Shown: positions 38,036 to 49,618, counted from the stretch's first letter. The stretch is DNA of 64,000 bases from Candidatus Amarobacillus elongatus (GCA_016703545.1 JADJBX010000001.1:186001-250000); one strand, 5' to 3'. Translations and numbers: made by a program. Notes: generated from the letters alone by a model not told the origin.

Positions 38036-38659
38036 GTGAGCGCGGCTGTTGTTGTCGTGATTTTCGGGGTCGTTCGAGGGCAGCTTTCGGTGCTGCTCAT
38101 CGAACGGGCGGCGGAGCCGTGCGCGGGAACGTGGGCGCTCCCGGGCGGCCTCTTGCGGGACGCCGAATCGCTGGACGAAGCGGCCTCGCGCAAGCTCGCC
38201 GATGAGACGGGCGTCAGCGACGTCTTCCTGGAGCAGCTGTTCACCTTCGACAACCAGGGCGGGCGCGCCAACGTGGTGGTGACGTACTTCGCACTGGTGG
38301 ACGTGGCACGCACGCGCCTGCGCCCGGACCTGGAGTGGCGGCCCGCGTGGCACCCGGTACGAGGGGTGGGGCCGCTCGCCTTCGGGAATGAGCGGATCGT
38401 GGCGTACGCGGAAGAGCGGCTGCGGAACAAGCTCGAATACACGAACGTGGTGTACAGCCTGCTGCCCGCGCGGTTCACGCTGACGGAGATGCAGCGCGTG
38501 TACGAGGCGATCCTCGGCGAGGTGATCGACAAGCGGAACTTCCGGCGGCGCGTGGTCGGCCTGGGCATCGTGCGGGAGACGGGCGAGACCGAGAAGCTGG
38601 GCGCGCACCGCCCGGCGATGCTGTACGAGTTCACGCGCCGCGAGCCGATGGTCCTGTAG
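38036..38659 (+). CDS. NUDIX domain-winged helix protein, NrtR-like
   Basis: 207 residues. The N-terminal NUDIX fold has a degenerate box (GGLLRDAESLDEAASRKLAD then ETGV, with Lys where Glu is usual). The C-terminal winged helix has PARFTLTEMQRVYEAILGE, VIDKRNFRRRVVGLGIVRET and RPAMLYEFT. This is the layout of NrtR, the ADP-ribose-sensing repressor of NAD metabolism, in which catalysis is often lost. No NAD-synthesis gene is adjacent, so the regulon is not visible here. Confidence 0.78.
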   Translation: MSAAVVVVIFGVVRGQLSVLLIERAAEPCAGTWALPGGLLRDAESLDEAASRKLADETGVSDVFLEQLFTFDNQGGRANVVVTYFALVDVARTRLRPDLEWRPAWHPVRGVGPLAFGNERIVAYAEERLRNKLEYTNVVYSLLPARFTLTEMQRVYEAILGEVIDKRNFRRRVVGLGIVRETGETEKLGAHRPAMLYEFTRREPMVL

Positions 38660-38708
38660 CGGGTCGCGGAATCCCCGGGGAGCGATCCACCCATAACGGG
38701 CGAGCCCC

Positions 38709-38714
38709 TACACT
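38709..38714 (+). promoter_or_regulatory. Leaderless-type -10 box (TACACT) of lepA
   Basis: TACACT ends exactly 6 nt before GTG 38721, with no Shine-Dalgarno; same hexamer and spacing as the preceding NUDIX gene. Confidence 0.55.
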
Positions 38715-38720
38715 GGAACC

Positions 38721-40547
<1,827 letters not shown>

Positions 40548-40705
40548 AGCCCGCCGCGGCGGGGTTGGCCCGGTGGCCCGGGGAAAGCGGGGCCATGCGG
40601 CGAAACCTTTCGGAAACCCGCCGGTGGTACGGTGACGGCGGTGGTACTCACACGCGAGCGATCGCCGTGCTGAGCGCGCTGAACCTCGAATCGGAGCTGT
40701 GACCC

Positions 40706-40948
40706 ATGTCAGTCAAGGCGTTCGTTCTCATCGTTGTCGACCCCGCGAAGACCGTGACGGTGTTCGAGCAGCTCCGCGCCGTGAGCGGCATCGCCGAGGT
40801 GTACCAGGTGATGGGGCCGTACGACATCGTCGCGGTCGTGGAAGTGCCGAACCTGACGGACGTGCCGTCGGTGATTTCGCGGCACATCCGCGCGGTCGAT
40901 GGCATCGAAAGCACCACGACCTGCGTGACCTTCCCCGAAGCGGGATAG
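40706..40948 (+). CDS. Stand-alone Lrp/AsnC ligand-binding (RAM) domain protein
   Basis: 80 residues: VKAFVLIVVDPAKTVTVFEQ, VYQVMGPYDIVAVVEVPNL and IRAVDGIESTTTCVTF, a complete ferredoxin-like RAM domain with no helix-turn-helix. Such proteins bind amino acids or modulate Lrp-type regulators. GGAGC 9 nt before the ATG gives a weak ribosome site. Confidence 0.82.
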   Translation: MSVKAFVLIVVDPAKTVTVFEQLRAVSGIAEVYQVMGPYDIVAVVEVPNLTDVPSVISRHIRAVDGIESTTTCVTFPEAG

Positions 40949-41025
40949 CAGGGCCCGGCACGCCGGTAGCATCGGCGCCCGCGAGACTTGCCGCGGGCGC
41001 CATTTTTCGTCCCGGGGGTGAGGGC

Positions 41026-41442
41026 ATGGCCACGCCGGACGAGCTTCGAGCCGCGATTGCAGAGGGACGCGCCGCCTTTCGCGCCGCAGTGGAGGCAGCG
41101 GTCGACCGCTGGGAGGTCGCGCCGGCCGGGGGCGAAGGCGAGGCCGCGTGGTCGCCGCGGCAGGTCGCCGAGCACGCGATCCCATACGAGCAGCGGTACG
41201 CCTCGGAGGTGTGCGCGGCATGCGGGTACCCCGGCATCGACGTGGACCGCCCGCCCATGCCGACGGCCAGCGAGGCGCTGGCCGCGTTCGAGGCCGCCGC
41301 GGCGAAGGCGGACGGCCGGTTGAAGTACGTGACCGAGAAGGACCTCGCGATGCCGCACGAGCGCATGGGGTCGGTGCAGCGGATCATGGAGCAGCATGCA
41401 CGCCACCTGCGGGAGCACGCGGCGCAGGTGCTCGGGGGCTGA
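41026..41442 (+). CDS. DinB-like four-helix protein
   Basis: 138 residues, helical. The segment WSPRQVAEHAIPYEQRYASE and the final MGSVQRIMEQHARHLREHAA place His residues in the pattern of DinB/YfiT metal-binding four-helix bundles. The start ATG is preceded by GGGGGTGAGGG. The function of such small DinB proteins is generally unknown (thiol-dependent transfer in some). Confidence 0.6.
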   Translation: MATPDELRAAIAEGRAAFRAAVEAAVDRWEVAPAGGEGEAAWSPRQVAEHAIPYEQRYASEVCAACGYPGIDVDRPPMPTASEALAAFEAAAAKADGRLKYVTEKDLAMPHERMGSVQRIMEQHARHLREHAAQVLGG

Positions 41443-41534
41443 CGGCGCTTTCACGCGTTTCCGGTGGCGGCCCCCCATGCCCCGCTGATAGCCTTGGAGC
41501 GAAGTGACGATGCGCACATGCGCGAGGGGGCATC

Positions 41535-44009
41535 ATGCAGGTAACGGGCAGCAGCCACCGGGATGTACTGAGCCAGGTGGACGCGGAAGCGCGAGCGGCG
41601 CGGGTTTCGAAGACCAGCTACCGGCTCGCGCTGGACATCACGCCGGGGAGCGCGACGTACCACGGCGACGTGACCATCGCGTTTGACCTCACGGGGCGGG
41701 GCAGCCTCTTCCTTGATTACCGCGGGAAGACGATCGAGCGGCTGGAGGCGAACGGCCAGGTCATCGCCGCTCCAGAGTGGACGGGTTACCGGCTGACGAT
41801 CCCCGGGGAGGCCCTGCGCGAGGGCGCGAACGAACTCCACATCGTCTACGAGAACGACTACGACCACAGCGGCGACGGGTTCCACCAGTTCACCGACCCG
41901 GAGGACGGCGAAGAGTACCTCTACACGAACTTCGAGCCGTACGAGTCGCACCGCCTCTTCCCGCAGTTCGACCAGCCGGACATCAAGGCCTCCTATGCGC
42001 TGACGGTGACGGCGCCCTCGCACTGGGAGCTCGTCGCGAACAGCCGCGAGACGGGCCGCACGGAAGCGGGCGGCGGCCGGTCGACGTGGACCTTCGAAAC
42101 CACGAAGCCGTTCAGCACCTACCTGTTCGCCCTCGTGGCGGGGCCGTACCAGGCGTTTCGTGACCAGCACGGGGAGATCCCGCTGGGGCTGTACTGCCGA
42201 AAGTCGATGGCGAAGTACCTCGACACGGCCGAACTGTTCGAAATCACGAAGCAGGGCCTGGACTTCTACGCCGACTTCTTCGACTTCCCCTACCCCTTCG
42301 GCAAGTACGACCAGCTGTTCGTGCCGGAGTTCAACGCGGGGGCGATGGAGAACGTCGGGTGCGTGACGCACAACGAGTTCATGGTCTACCGCGACCCTCC
42401 GACGGAGAACCAGCGGCGGCGCCGGGCCGAGGTGGTGCTGCATGAAATGGCGCACATGTGGTTCGGCGACCTCGTCACCATGCGCTGGTGGAACGACCTC
42501 TGGCTGAACGAAAGCTTCGCCACGTTCATGTCCTACCTCTCGATGACGAGCGCGACGCGCTTCACGAACGGGTGGCAGGACTTCAGCACGGCGATCAAGA
42601 ACTGGGCATACCGGCAGGACCAGCTGGTGACGACCCATCCCATCGCCGCCGTCGTGAACGACACGGAGGAGACGTTCCTCAACTTCGACGGGATCACGTA
42701 CGGCAAGGGCGCCTCGGTGCTGAAGCAGCTGGTGGCGGCGATCGGCATGGAGGGGTTCCGCGAGGGCATGCGGCACTACTTCCGCACGCACGCGTATTCG
42801 AACGCGACCCTCGCGCAGTTCATGCAGTCGCTCGAAGCCGGGAGCGGACAGTCGCTTTCGGAGTGGTCGCGGGCGTGGTTGGAGACGCCGTCGCTGAACA
42901 CGCTGGGGGCGCAGTGGGAGGCGGATGGCGAGCGGGTCACGCGCCTCGCGCTCACGCAGACGGCGCCGGAGGAGTACCCGACGATCCGGCCGCACACGCT
43001 CGAAATCGGGCTGCTGCGCGATGCCGACGGGACGATGGAGATCACGTCCATCCCCGCGCGCATCGCGACCACGGAGGTTGTCATCCCGGAGGCCGAGGGC
43101 AAGCCGAAGCCGTCGCTCGTCTTCCCGAACTACGGCGATTACGCCTACGCGAAGGTCGCGCTCGACGCCGAGTCGGTGGCGTGGGTGAAGGGCAACATCG
43201 ACCGCGTGGACGACACGCTGCTCCGGCAGCTGCTCTGGTCGTCGCTGTGGAATATGACGCGGGACGCGCAGCTGAAGGCGCAGGAGTACCTCGACCTGGT
43301 GAATACCAAGGTCGTGCGGGAGCCGGACATCACGATTGTGGAGTCGGTGCTGGGGCAGGCGTCGCTGGCGCTGACGCGGCTGCTGCCGGACGCATGGCGG
43401 CCGGAGCAGGCGCACCGGCTGTTCGAAACCGCCTGGACGGGGCTGCAGGCGGCCACCGGGGACGCGCAAATCATCTGGGCACGAGCGCTGGTCGGAGCCG
43501 CAGAGACGGAGGCCGACCTCCGTTTCGCGGCCTCGCTCGCCGACGGTGAGCGCACGGTGGAAGGGCTGACCATCGACCAGGACATGCGCTGGAGCCTCGC
43601 GACGAAGTTCGTGGCGTACGGGCTGGAAGGCGCGGAGGCGCGGTTGGCGGCGGAAGTGGAGCGCGATCCCTCGGACCGCGGTTCGCGCGCGAAGATTGCG
43701 GCCGAGGTCTCGCGCCCGGACGCGGGGGCGAAGGCGGAGGCGTGGGACAGGTTCCTCGGTGACGGGTTCGGGTCGTTCCACCTGACGCGAGCGGCGATGG
43801 GCGGCTTCAACTGGCCGCACCAGCGGGAGCTGCTGGCGCCGTACTACGACCGCTTCTTCGCCGAGGCGCCGGGCGCCTTCACGCGGGACGAGAACGCCTT
43901 CGCGGAGGCGTACTTCCTCACGCTCTTTCCCCGGTACCGGGTGGACGAGGAGACGATGGCGCGGGCTACCAGAACTTGTGTTCGGGCGGGGTGCGCTCTG
44001 GCACAATGA
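41535..44009 (+). CDS. pepN: M1 family aminopeptidase
   Basis: 824 residues. Zinc aminopeptidase: substrate loop EFNAGAMENVGCVTHNEF and zinc site EVVLHEMAHMWFGDLVTMRW then WNDLWLNESFATF (HExxH plus Glu). The N-terminal saddle domain and C-terminal helical domain (starting near YLDLVNTKVV) are present. The last ~12 residues (TRTCVRAGCALAQ) are not family-like, and the normal final helix seems absent, so the 3' end may be altered by another indel or truly truncated where the next gene's promoter begins. AGGGGG precedes the ATG. Confidence 0.9.
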   Translation: MQVTGSSHRDVLSQVDAEARAARVSKTSYRLALDITPGSATYHGDVTIAFDLTGRGSLFLDYRGKTIERLEANGQVIAAPEWTGYRLTIPGEALREGANELHIVYENDYDHSGDGFHQFTDPEDGEEYLYTNFEPYESHRLFPQFDQPDIKASYALTVTAPSHWELVANSRETGRTEAGGGRSTWTFETTKPFSTYLFALVAGPYQAFRDQHGEIPLGLYCRKSMAKYLDTAELFEITKQGLDFYADFFDFPYPFGKYDQLFVPEFNAGAMENVGCVTHNEFMVYRDPPTENQRRRRAEVVLHEMAHMWFGDLVTMRWWNDLWLNESFATFMSYLSMTSATRFTNGWQDFSTAIKNWAYRQDQLVTTHPIAAVVNDTEETFLNFDGITYGKGASVLKQLVAAIGMEGFREGMRHYFRTHAYSNATLAQFMQSLEAGSGQSLSEWSRAWLETPSLNTLGAQWEADGERVTRLALTQTAPEEYPTIRPHTLEIGLLRDADGTMEITSIPARIATTEVVIPEAEGKPKPSLVFPNYGDYAYAKVALDAESVAWVKGNIDRVDDTLLRQLLWSSLWNMTRDAQLKAQEYLDLVNTKVVREPDITIVESVLGQASLALTRLLPDAWRPEQAHRLFETAWTGLQAATGDAQIIWARALVGAAETEADLRFAASLADGERTVEGLTIDQDMRWSLATKFVAYGLEGAEARLAAEVERDPSDRGSRAKIAAEVSRPDAGAKAEAWDRFLGDGFGSFHLTRAAMGGFNWPHQRELLAPYYDRFFAEAPGAFTRDENAFAEAYFLTLFPRYRVDEETMARATRTCVRAGCALAQ
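44002..44007 (+). promoter_or_regulatory. Leaderless-type -10 box (CACAAT) of lhr
   Basis: CACAAT ends 6 nt before ATG 44014. It departs from TANNNT only at the first base. Confidence 0.35.
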
Positions 44010-44013
44010 ACGG

Positions 44014-47000
44014 ATGACGGCGAACGCGAAGCCCGGCCCGGCGCTGGAACGATTCTCGCCCGTGGCCCGGGCGTGGTTCAGCGATGCCTTCGCCGGGCCG
44101 ACGCAGGCGCAGGAGATGGGCTGGGACGCGATAGCGTCGGGGGCCCATACGCTGCTCTGTGCGCCGACGGGCTCGGGGAAGACGCTGGCGGCGTTCCTCT
44201 GGTGCCTCGACCGGCTCGCCCTTCGCACCCACGAGGCGGTGTTCGCGCCGGCAACCCGCAAGGGCGCGCGGGAGAAGCGGCGCGGCGTGAGCGTCCTGTA
44301 CGTTTCGCCGCTGAAGGCGCTTTCGTACGACGTCGAACGGAACCTGCGTGCGCCGCTCGCCGGGTTGCGCGTGGCGGCACTGCGCGAAGGGCTGGAGCCG
44401 CCGGATATCGCGGTGGCGACGCGCACCGGTGACACGCCGACCCGGGAACGCGAGGAGATCCGCCGCGACCCGCCCGACATCCTCATCACGACGCCGGAAT
44501 CGCTGTACCTCATGCTCACGTCCCGCTCGCGGGAGGTGCTGCGCACCGTCCACACGGTCATCGTCGACGAGATCCACACGATGGCGGCGACCAAGCGCGG
44601 ATCGCACCTGGCCCTGTCGCTGGAGCGGCTGGAGGCGATCGCGAACGTGCCGCCGCAGCGCATCGGCCTCTCGGCCACGCAACGGCCGCTGGAGGAGGTC
44701 GCGCGGTATCTCGGTGGCGACCGGCCGGTGCGAATCGCCGATGCGGGCACGCGCAAGCAGCTCGACCTCGAGGTGATCGTGCCGCTGGAGGACATGTCGC
44801 GCCCGTACGAGAACGCGATCCAGCACGAACCGGCGCGGGACGGCAACCTCGCGGAGGCGCGCTCATCGGCCTGGCCGGCGATCTACCCCAGGCTGCTGGA
44901 GCTGGTGAAGGCGCACACTTCGACACTGATCTTCGTGAACAACCGGCGCCTCGCCGAGCGCCTGGCCGCGCGCCTGAACGAGATGGCGGGCGAGGAGCTC
45001 CTGCGAGCGCACCACGGCTCGGTCTCGCGCGAACAGCGTCTCGACATCGAGGAGCGGCTGAAGGCGGGGTTGCTGCCGGGACTGGTATGCACCAGCTCGC
45101 TGGAGCTCGGCATCGACATGGGAGCGGTCGACCTGGTCATCCAGGTGGAGTCGCCGAAGTCCGTGGCACGGGGGCTTCAGCGCGTGGGGCGCGCAGGCCA
45201 CCAGGTCGATGCGCCGAGCGTGGGCCGCATCTTCCCGAAGTTCCGGGGCGACCTGCTGGAATGCGCGGTGCTGGTCGAGCGCATGCGCAAGGGGTTGATC
45301 GAGCGCACGGAGGTACCGAAGAACCCGCTCGACGTGCTCGCCCAGCAGATCGTCGCCATCTGCGCGGCGGACGATTGGACCGTCGAGGACCTGGAGAAGC
45401 TGGTCCGGCGGACGTACACGTTCGCGGACCTTTCCCGTGACGTACTCGAAAGCGTGCTGGGGATGCTCGCGGGGCAGTACCCCTCGGATGAATTCGCGGA
45501 CCTTCGCCCACGCATCCTGTGGGACCGGACGACGAACGTGCTGTCGTCGCGGCGCGATGCGCGGACGATCGCCGTCGTGAACGCGGGGACGATCCCGGAC
45601 CGGGGGCTGTACGGGGTGTTCCTGGGCGAAGGCGGGCCGCGCGTGGGCGAGCTGGACGAGGAGATGGTGTACGAAAGCCGCCCCGGGGAGACGTTCCTCC
45701 TCGGCGCGACGACGTGGCGCATCGAGCAGATCACGCGGGACCAGGTGATCGTGTCGCCGGCGCCGGGAGAGCCGGGGAAGATGCCGTTCTGGAAGGGGGA
45801 CGGCGTCGGGCGGCCACTCGAGTTCGGACGCGCGATTGGAGAATTCACGCGCGTGCTCGACGGCATCACCGATGACGCCGCCGCGACGGCCCTGCTCACG
45901 ACCGAGCACGCGCTCGATCCGCTCGCCGCGCGGAACCTCATCGACTACATCGCCGAGGAGAAGGAGGCCGCGGGGGCGCTGCCGACGGACCGCAGCATCG
46001 TCGTCGAGCGGTACCGCGATGAGCTGGGCGACTGGCGAACCATCATCCTCTCGCCGTTCGGCGGGCGCGTACACGCCCCGTGGTCCCAGGCGATCGAGGC
46101 GGTGCTCGTGGAGCGCACGGGGTTCGATGTCCAGACGCTGTGGAGCGACGACGGGATCGCGATCCGTTTCGCGGGGGGAGACGAACCGCCGGGGGACGAG
46201 ATGCTCTTCCCGTCGCCGGAAGAGATCGAGGAGCTGGTGATCGGGCGGTTGGCGGATACGGCGCTGTTCGCGGCGCACTTTCGGGAGAACGCCGGGCGTG
46301 CGTTGCTGCTGCCAAGGCGGCGCCCCGGCGCGCGGATGCCGCTCTGGCTGCAGCGCCAGCGTTCCGCGAACCTCATGGCCGTCGCGGCCCGTTACGGCTC
46401 GTTCCCGATCATCCTCGAGACGTACCGGGAGTGTCTTCGGGACGTGTTCGACCTGCCGGGGCTGGTGGAGATTCTCGCGCAGGTGCGCGGCCGGCAGATT
46501 CGCGTGCATTCCGTGGAGCTGCAGGAGGCGTCGCCGTTCGCGCGCGGGCTCCTGTTCGATTATGTCGCCGCGTACATGTACGAAGGGGACGCGCCGCTGG
46601 CGGAGCGGCGCGCGCAGGCCCTCGCGCTCGATCGCAACCTCCTGCGGGACCTGCTCGGCGAGGACGAACTGCGCGAGCTGCTCGACCCGGGCGCCGTGAC
46701 GGACCTGGAGCTGGAGCTGCAGGCGCTCGTGGGGCAGCGAAAGGCGCGCAACGAAGACCAGGCGCACGACCTCCTGCGGCGGCTTGGCGACCTCACGGCG
46801 GATGAGGTGGCGGCGCGCAGCAGCGACGCCGGCGCCGCCCCGGGCTGGCTGGCCGGGCTGGAGGCGAGCCATCGGGCGTGCCGCGTGCGTATCGCGGGGG
46901 AGGAGCGGTGGATCCCGATCGAGGACGCCGGCCGGTACCGGGATGCGCTCGGCGTGGCGACGCCGCTGGGTGTGCCGGAGGCGTTCCTGCGGAAGTCGGA

Positions 47001-48495
47001 GCGCCCCCTGGAAGGGCTGCTCGCCCGCTACGCGCGGACGCATTCACCATTCGTCGCCGCGGCTCCGGCGGCACGATGGAGCCTCCCCGAAGGGCTCGTG
47101 CGGGCCACCCTCGATGCGATGACCGCGGCCGGCGCTCTCCTCCACGGCGACTTCCGGCCCGGAGGGCACGAGCGGGAGTGGTGCGACCCCGAGGTGCTGC
47201 GCGGCCTGCGGCGGCGTTCCCTGGCGAAGCTGCGGCGCGAGGTCGAGCCGGTCTCGCCGGCAGCGTACGCGCGCTTCCTCGCCGGGTGGCAGGGCATCGG
47301 CAACGCGCGCACGGGCAGCGACCGGCTGCGGGATGTGCTCCTGCAGCTTGAGGGGCTGCCGCTGCCGGCGTCCGTCATCGAACGGGACGTGCTCCCGGCG
47401 CGGGTGGCGAACTACCAGCCTCGCTTCCTCGACGAGCTGGGCGCGGCGGGGGAGGTGGCGTGGGTCGGGCGGGGCAGCCTCGGGCGCGACGACGGGCGGA
47501 TTGCCATCTACCGGCGGGAGCGGCTGTTCGACCTGCCGGCCGTCGAGGCGGGCGACCCCACGCCGCTGCAGGCAGCAATCCTGTCGCACCTGAAGACCTA
47601 CGGCGCGTCGTTCTTCGCGGAGATCGCGCGCGGGACGGCCACGCACCCGAAGGACGTGCTGGAGGCGCTATGGCAGCTCGCGTGGGAGGGACGGGTCACG
47701 AACGACACGTTCTCGGCGCTGCGGGCGCTGGCATACCCCAGGAAGGCGGGCGCGCCTGCCGCCCCACGCAGCCGGGCATCGCTGGTGCCGCCCGAGGCCG
47801 CGGGGCGATGGTCGCTGACGCAACCGGCCGCGGAGACGGCGGAATCGGGGACGGCGCGCGCGCACGCGCTCGCGACGATGTTGCTGGAACGGTACGGCGT
47901 GGTGACGCGTGAGACGGCGGCGGCCGAGGGTATCAGCGGTGGGTTCGCCGCGGTATACCCCGTGCTGAAGGCGATGGAGGAGGGCGGACGGGTGCGGCGC
48001 GGGTACTTCATCGAGGGGCTTGGGGGCGCGCAGTTTGCGCTGCCGGCGGCGGTGGAACGGTTACGCGCCGAGCGCGAACGGCCCGACGAGCCCGTCGCCC
48101 ACGTACTGGCGGCGACCGACCCGGCCAACCCCTATGGCGCGACGCTTCCATGGCCCCGGCGCGAGGGCGAGGTACGGCCGTTGCAGCGGGCCGCCGGGGC
48201 GCGCGTCGTGGTCGTCGATGGGGAACCGCTGTTGTATCTCGAACGGGGTGGCAAGGCGATCGTCACGCTGCCCGCCTTCGACGAGCCGGAGATGGCGGCG
48301 CTGGCGGTGGGGGCGCTGGCGGCGGCGATGCCGCCCGGCGGCCGGGGGCTGCGGTTCGAACGCATCGACGCGGTGGAGGCATCGAAGTCGCCGCGGGCGG
48401 AGGCGTTCGTGGAGGCGGGGTTCACGACCGGGTACCGGGGCCTCTCGTACCACCCGTCGCCCCAGCGGGAGGTGGCGCTTGCCCGAGGGCGATAG
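44014..48495 (+). CDS. lhr: Lhr-type large DNA helicase (DEAD/DEAH superfamily 2)
   Basis: 1493 residues. The N-terminal ~860 form the helicase and winged-helix core: TLLCAPTGSGKTLAAFLWCL (Walker A), VLYVSPLKALSYDVERNLRA, DILITTPESLYLML, TVIVDEIHTMAATKRGSHLA (DEIH box), IGLSATQRPLEEVARYLGG, STLIFVNNRRLAERLAARLN and ESPKSVARGLQRVGRAGHQV (motif VI). A long C-terminal domain follows, as in actinobacterial Lhr. It is a 3'-5' ATP-dependent helicase linked to DNA damage repair. ATG 44014 is chosen over 43978 because a CACAAT box lies 6 nt upstream. It overlaps nei2, as in Mycobacterium. Confidence 0.92.
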   Translation: MTANAKPGPALERFSPVARAWFSDAFAGPTQAQEMGWDAIASGAHTLLCAPTGSGKTLAAFLWCLDRLALRTHEAVFAPATRKGAREKRRGVSVLYVSPLKALSYDVERNLRAPLAGLRVAALREGLEPPDIAVATRTGDTPTREREEIRRDPPDILITTPESLYLMLTSRSREVLRTVHTVIVDEIHTMAATKRGSHLALSLERLEAIANVPPQRIGLSATQRPLEEVARYLGGDRPVRIADAGTRKQLDLEVIVPLEDMSRPYENAIQHEPARDGNLAEARSSAWPAIYPRLLELVKAHTSTLIFVNNRRLAERLAARLNEMAGEELLRAHHGSVSREQRLDIEERLKAGLLPGLVCTSSLELGIDMGAVDLVIQVESPKSVARGLQRVGRAGHQVDAPSVGRIFPKFRGDLLECAVLVERMRKGLIERTEVPKNPLDVLAQQIVAICAADDWTVEDLEKLVRRTYTFADLSRDVLESVLGMLAGQYPSDEFADLRPRILWDRTTNVLSSRRDARTIAVVNAGTIPDRGLYGVFLGEGGPRVGELDEEMVYESRPGETFLLGATTWRIEQITRDQVIVSPAPGEPGKMPFWKGDGVGRPLEFGRAIGEFTRVLDGITDDAAATALLTTEHALDPLAARNLIDYIAEEKEAAGALPTDRSIVVERYRDELGDWRTIILSPFGGRVHAPWSQAIEAVLVERTGFDVQTLWSDDGIAIRFAGGDEPPGDEMLFPSPEEIEELVIGRLADTALFAAHFRENAGRALLLPRRRPGARMPLWLQRQRSANLMAVAARYGSFPIILETYRECLRDVFDLPGLVEILAQVRGRQIRVHSVELQEASPFARGLLFDYVAAYMYEGDAPLAERRAQALALDRNLLRDLLGEDELRELLDPGAVTDLELELQALVGQRKARNEDQAHDLLRRLGDLTADEVAARSSDAGAAPGWLAGLEASHRACRVRIAGEERWIPIEDAGRYRDALGVATPLGVPEAFLRKSERPLEGLLARYARTHSPFVAAAPAARWSLPEGLVRATLDAMTAAGALLHGDFRPGGHEREWCDPEVLRGLRRRSLAKLRREVEPVSPAAYARFLAGWQGIGNARTGSDRLRDVLLQLEGLPLPASVIERDVLPARVANYQPRFLDELGAAGEVAWVGRGSLGRDDGRIAIYRRERLFDLPAVEAGDPTPLQAAILSHLKTYGASFFAEIARGTATHPKDVLEALWQLAWEGRVTNDTFSALRALAYPRKAGAPAAPRSRASLVPPEAAGRWSLTQPAAETAESGTARAHALATMLLERYGVVTRETAAAEGISGGFAAVYPVLKAMEEGGRVRRGYFIEGLGGAQFALPAAVERLRAERERPDEPVAHVLAATDPANPYGATLPWPRREGEVRPLQRAAGARVVVVDGEPLLYLERGGKAIVTLPAFDEPEMAALAVGALAAAMPPGGRGLRFERIDAVEASKSPRAEAFVEAGFTTGYRGLSYHPSPQREVALARGR

Positions 48496-49315
48496 CCTCT
48501 TTCGCTTCGCCAACAAGCTGCGGCCCGTGCTCGAAGGCGAGGTCATCGAGGCCGCGCGCAGCCACGGTCCCGGTCCCGTTCCGCGAGTGCAGCTGATCGT
48601 GGGAAAGCGGTGCACCGGCGTCCGGTCGCAGGGGAAGAACCTGATCATTAGCTTCGAGAACGGGCTCGCGCTGCGCGGCCACCTTCGCATGTACGGCACG
48701 TGGCACGTGTACGCGAAAGGCGAGCCGTGGCGGAAACCGGAACGCGAGGCACGGCTTGTCCTGGAGGTCGCGGAGGCGGTGGTCGTGAACTTCAGCGCGC
48801 CGGTGATCGAACTGATCGAGGAGCGGGCACTGGCGGCGCATCAGCCGATCGCGGGGCTGGGTCCGGACCTGATTGACGACGACTTCGACGCGGCGGAGGC
48901 GTTCGCGCGGCTGCGAGCGCCATCACGCGCCGCACTCACCATCGGCGACGCGATCATGGACCAGCGTGCCATCGCCGGGGTGGGGAACATCTGGAAGCAC
49001 GAGACGCTCTTCCACTGCGGCATCAATCCGTGGCGGACCGTCGGCAGCCTCGATGACGAGACGCTGCGCGCGCTGATCGCGAAGGCGCGGGAGCTGTTGC
49101 GCGCCAGCGTGGGGAAACCGGGACCGGATGACGTCGTGCCGAGGCGTCCGACGATGTGGGTGTACGCGAGGCCGGGGCAACCCTGCCGGCGATGCTTCAC
49201 CCGCCTGCGCATGAACCGGCAGGGCGTGGACATTCGCTACACGACCTGGTGCCCGAAGTGCCAGCCGATCGTGGAGGGGCAGCCGATGCCGCCCGAGGGG
49301 CCGCGCCGCCGGTAA
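48479..49315 (+). CDS. nei: Endonuclease VIII-type DNA glycosylase (Fpg/Nei family)
   Basis: 278 residues. TTG 48479, with GGGAGG 7 nt upstream, gives the required N-terminus M-P-E-G-D, so Pro2 is the catalytic nucleophile and Glu3 its partner. Other motifs: ISFENGLALRGHLRMYGTWH, DQRAIAGVGNIWKHETLFH (helix-two-turn-helix) and a C-terminal zinc finger CRRCFTRLRM ... TWCPKC. It removes oxidised bases and nicks the strand. It overlaps the lhr end by 17 nt, so helicase and glycosylase are co-translated. Confidence 0.9.
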   Translation: MPEGDSLFRFANKLRPVLEGEVIEAARSHGPGPVPRVQLIVGKRCTGVRSQGKNLIISFENGLALRGHLRMYGTWHVYAKGEPWRKPEREARLVLEVAEAVVVNFSAPVIELIEERALAAHQPIAGLGPDLIDDDFDAAEAFARLRAPSRAALTIGDAIMDQRAIAGVGNIWKHETLFHCGINPWRTVGSLDDETLRALIAKARELLRASVGKPGPDDVVPRRPTMWVYARPGQPCRRCFTRLRMNRQGVDIRYTTWCPKCQPIVEGQPMPPEGPRRR

Positions 49316-49339
49316 GGCGCGCCGCCCCTCGCGGGGGGT

Positions 49340-49543
49340 CTATTCGTCCTCGCCGTCCTCTTCGTCGCCGTCTTCGTCGTCTTCGTCCTCACCTTCGCTG
49401 GCGTCGCCCTCGACGACGTCCCAGGTGATTTCGCCCTCGGCGATGAGGTCGGCGAGCCAGGCCTGGGCCTCGGCCTTGGCTTCTTCTTCGTCCTCGGCCT
49501 CGACGACGACGTAATCCATGACAAACAGGCTGTAAGTCTTCAT
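49340..49543 (-). CDS. Short highly acidic protein, unknown function
   Basis: 67 residues from ATG 49543 with a strong AAAGGAAGTGAT ribosome site. The N-terminal half is a small fold (MKTYSLFVMDYVVVEAEDEE then EEAKAEAQAWLADLIAEGEI), followed by a tail of nearly all Glu/Asp (EDEDDEDGDEEDGEDE). It may bind cations or basic partners. It is convergent with nei and not recognised as a family. Confidence 0.6.
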   Translation of the reverse strand: MKTYSLFVMDYVVVEAEDEEEAKAEAQAWLADLIAEGEITWDVVEGDASEGEDEDDEDGDEEDGEDE

Positions 49544-49618
49544 ATCACTTCCTTTGGTTGCCCAAAGTATCCCGCACTTCGCGCTTCCCGGCGTGATCGG
49601 ACGTGCCGCGCGCGTGGC

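Noticed and set aside
40604..40702. Short open frame upstream of the RAM gene
   Set aside because: Arg/Trp-rich, no ribosome site; probably leader sequence.
41451..44846. Minus-strand open frame of 1131 codons
   Set aside because: Antisense to pepN and lhr, Arg/Pro-rich, no domain.
44863..47043. Minus-strand open frame of 726 codons inside lhr
   Set aside because: Shadow of lhr; codon composition is typical of the opposite strand.
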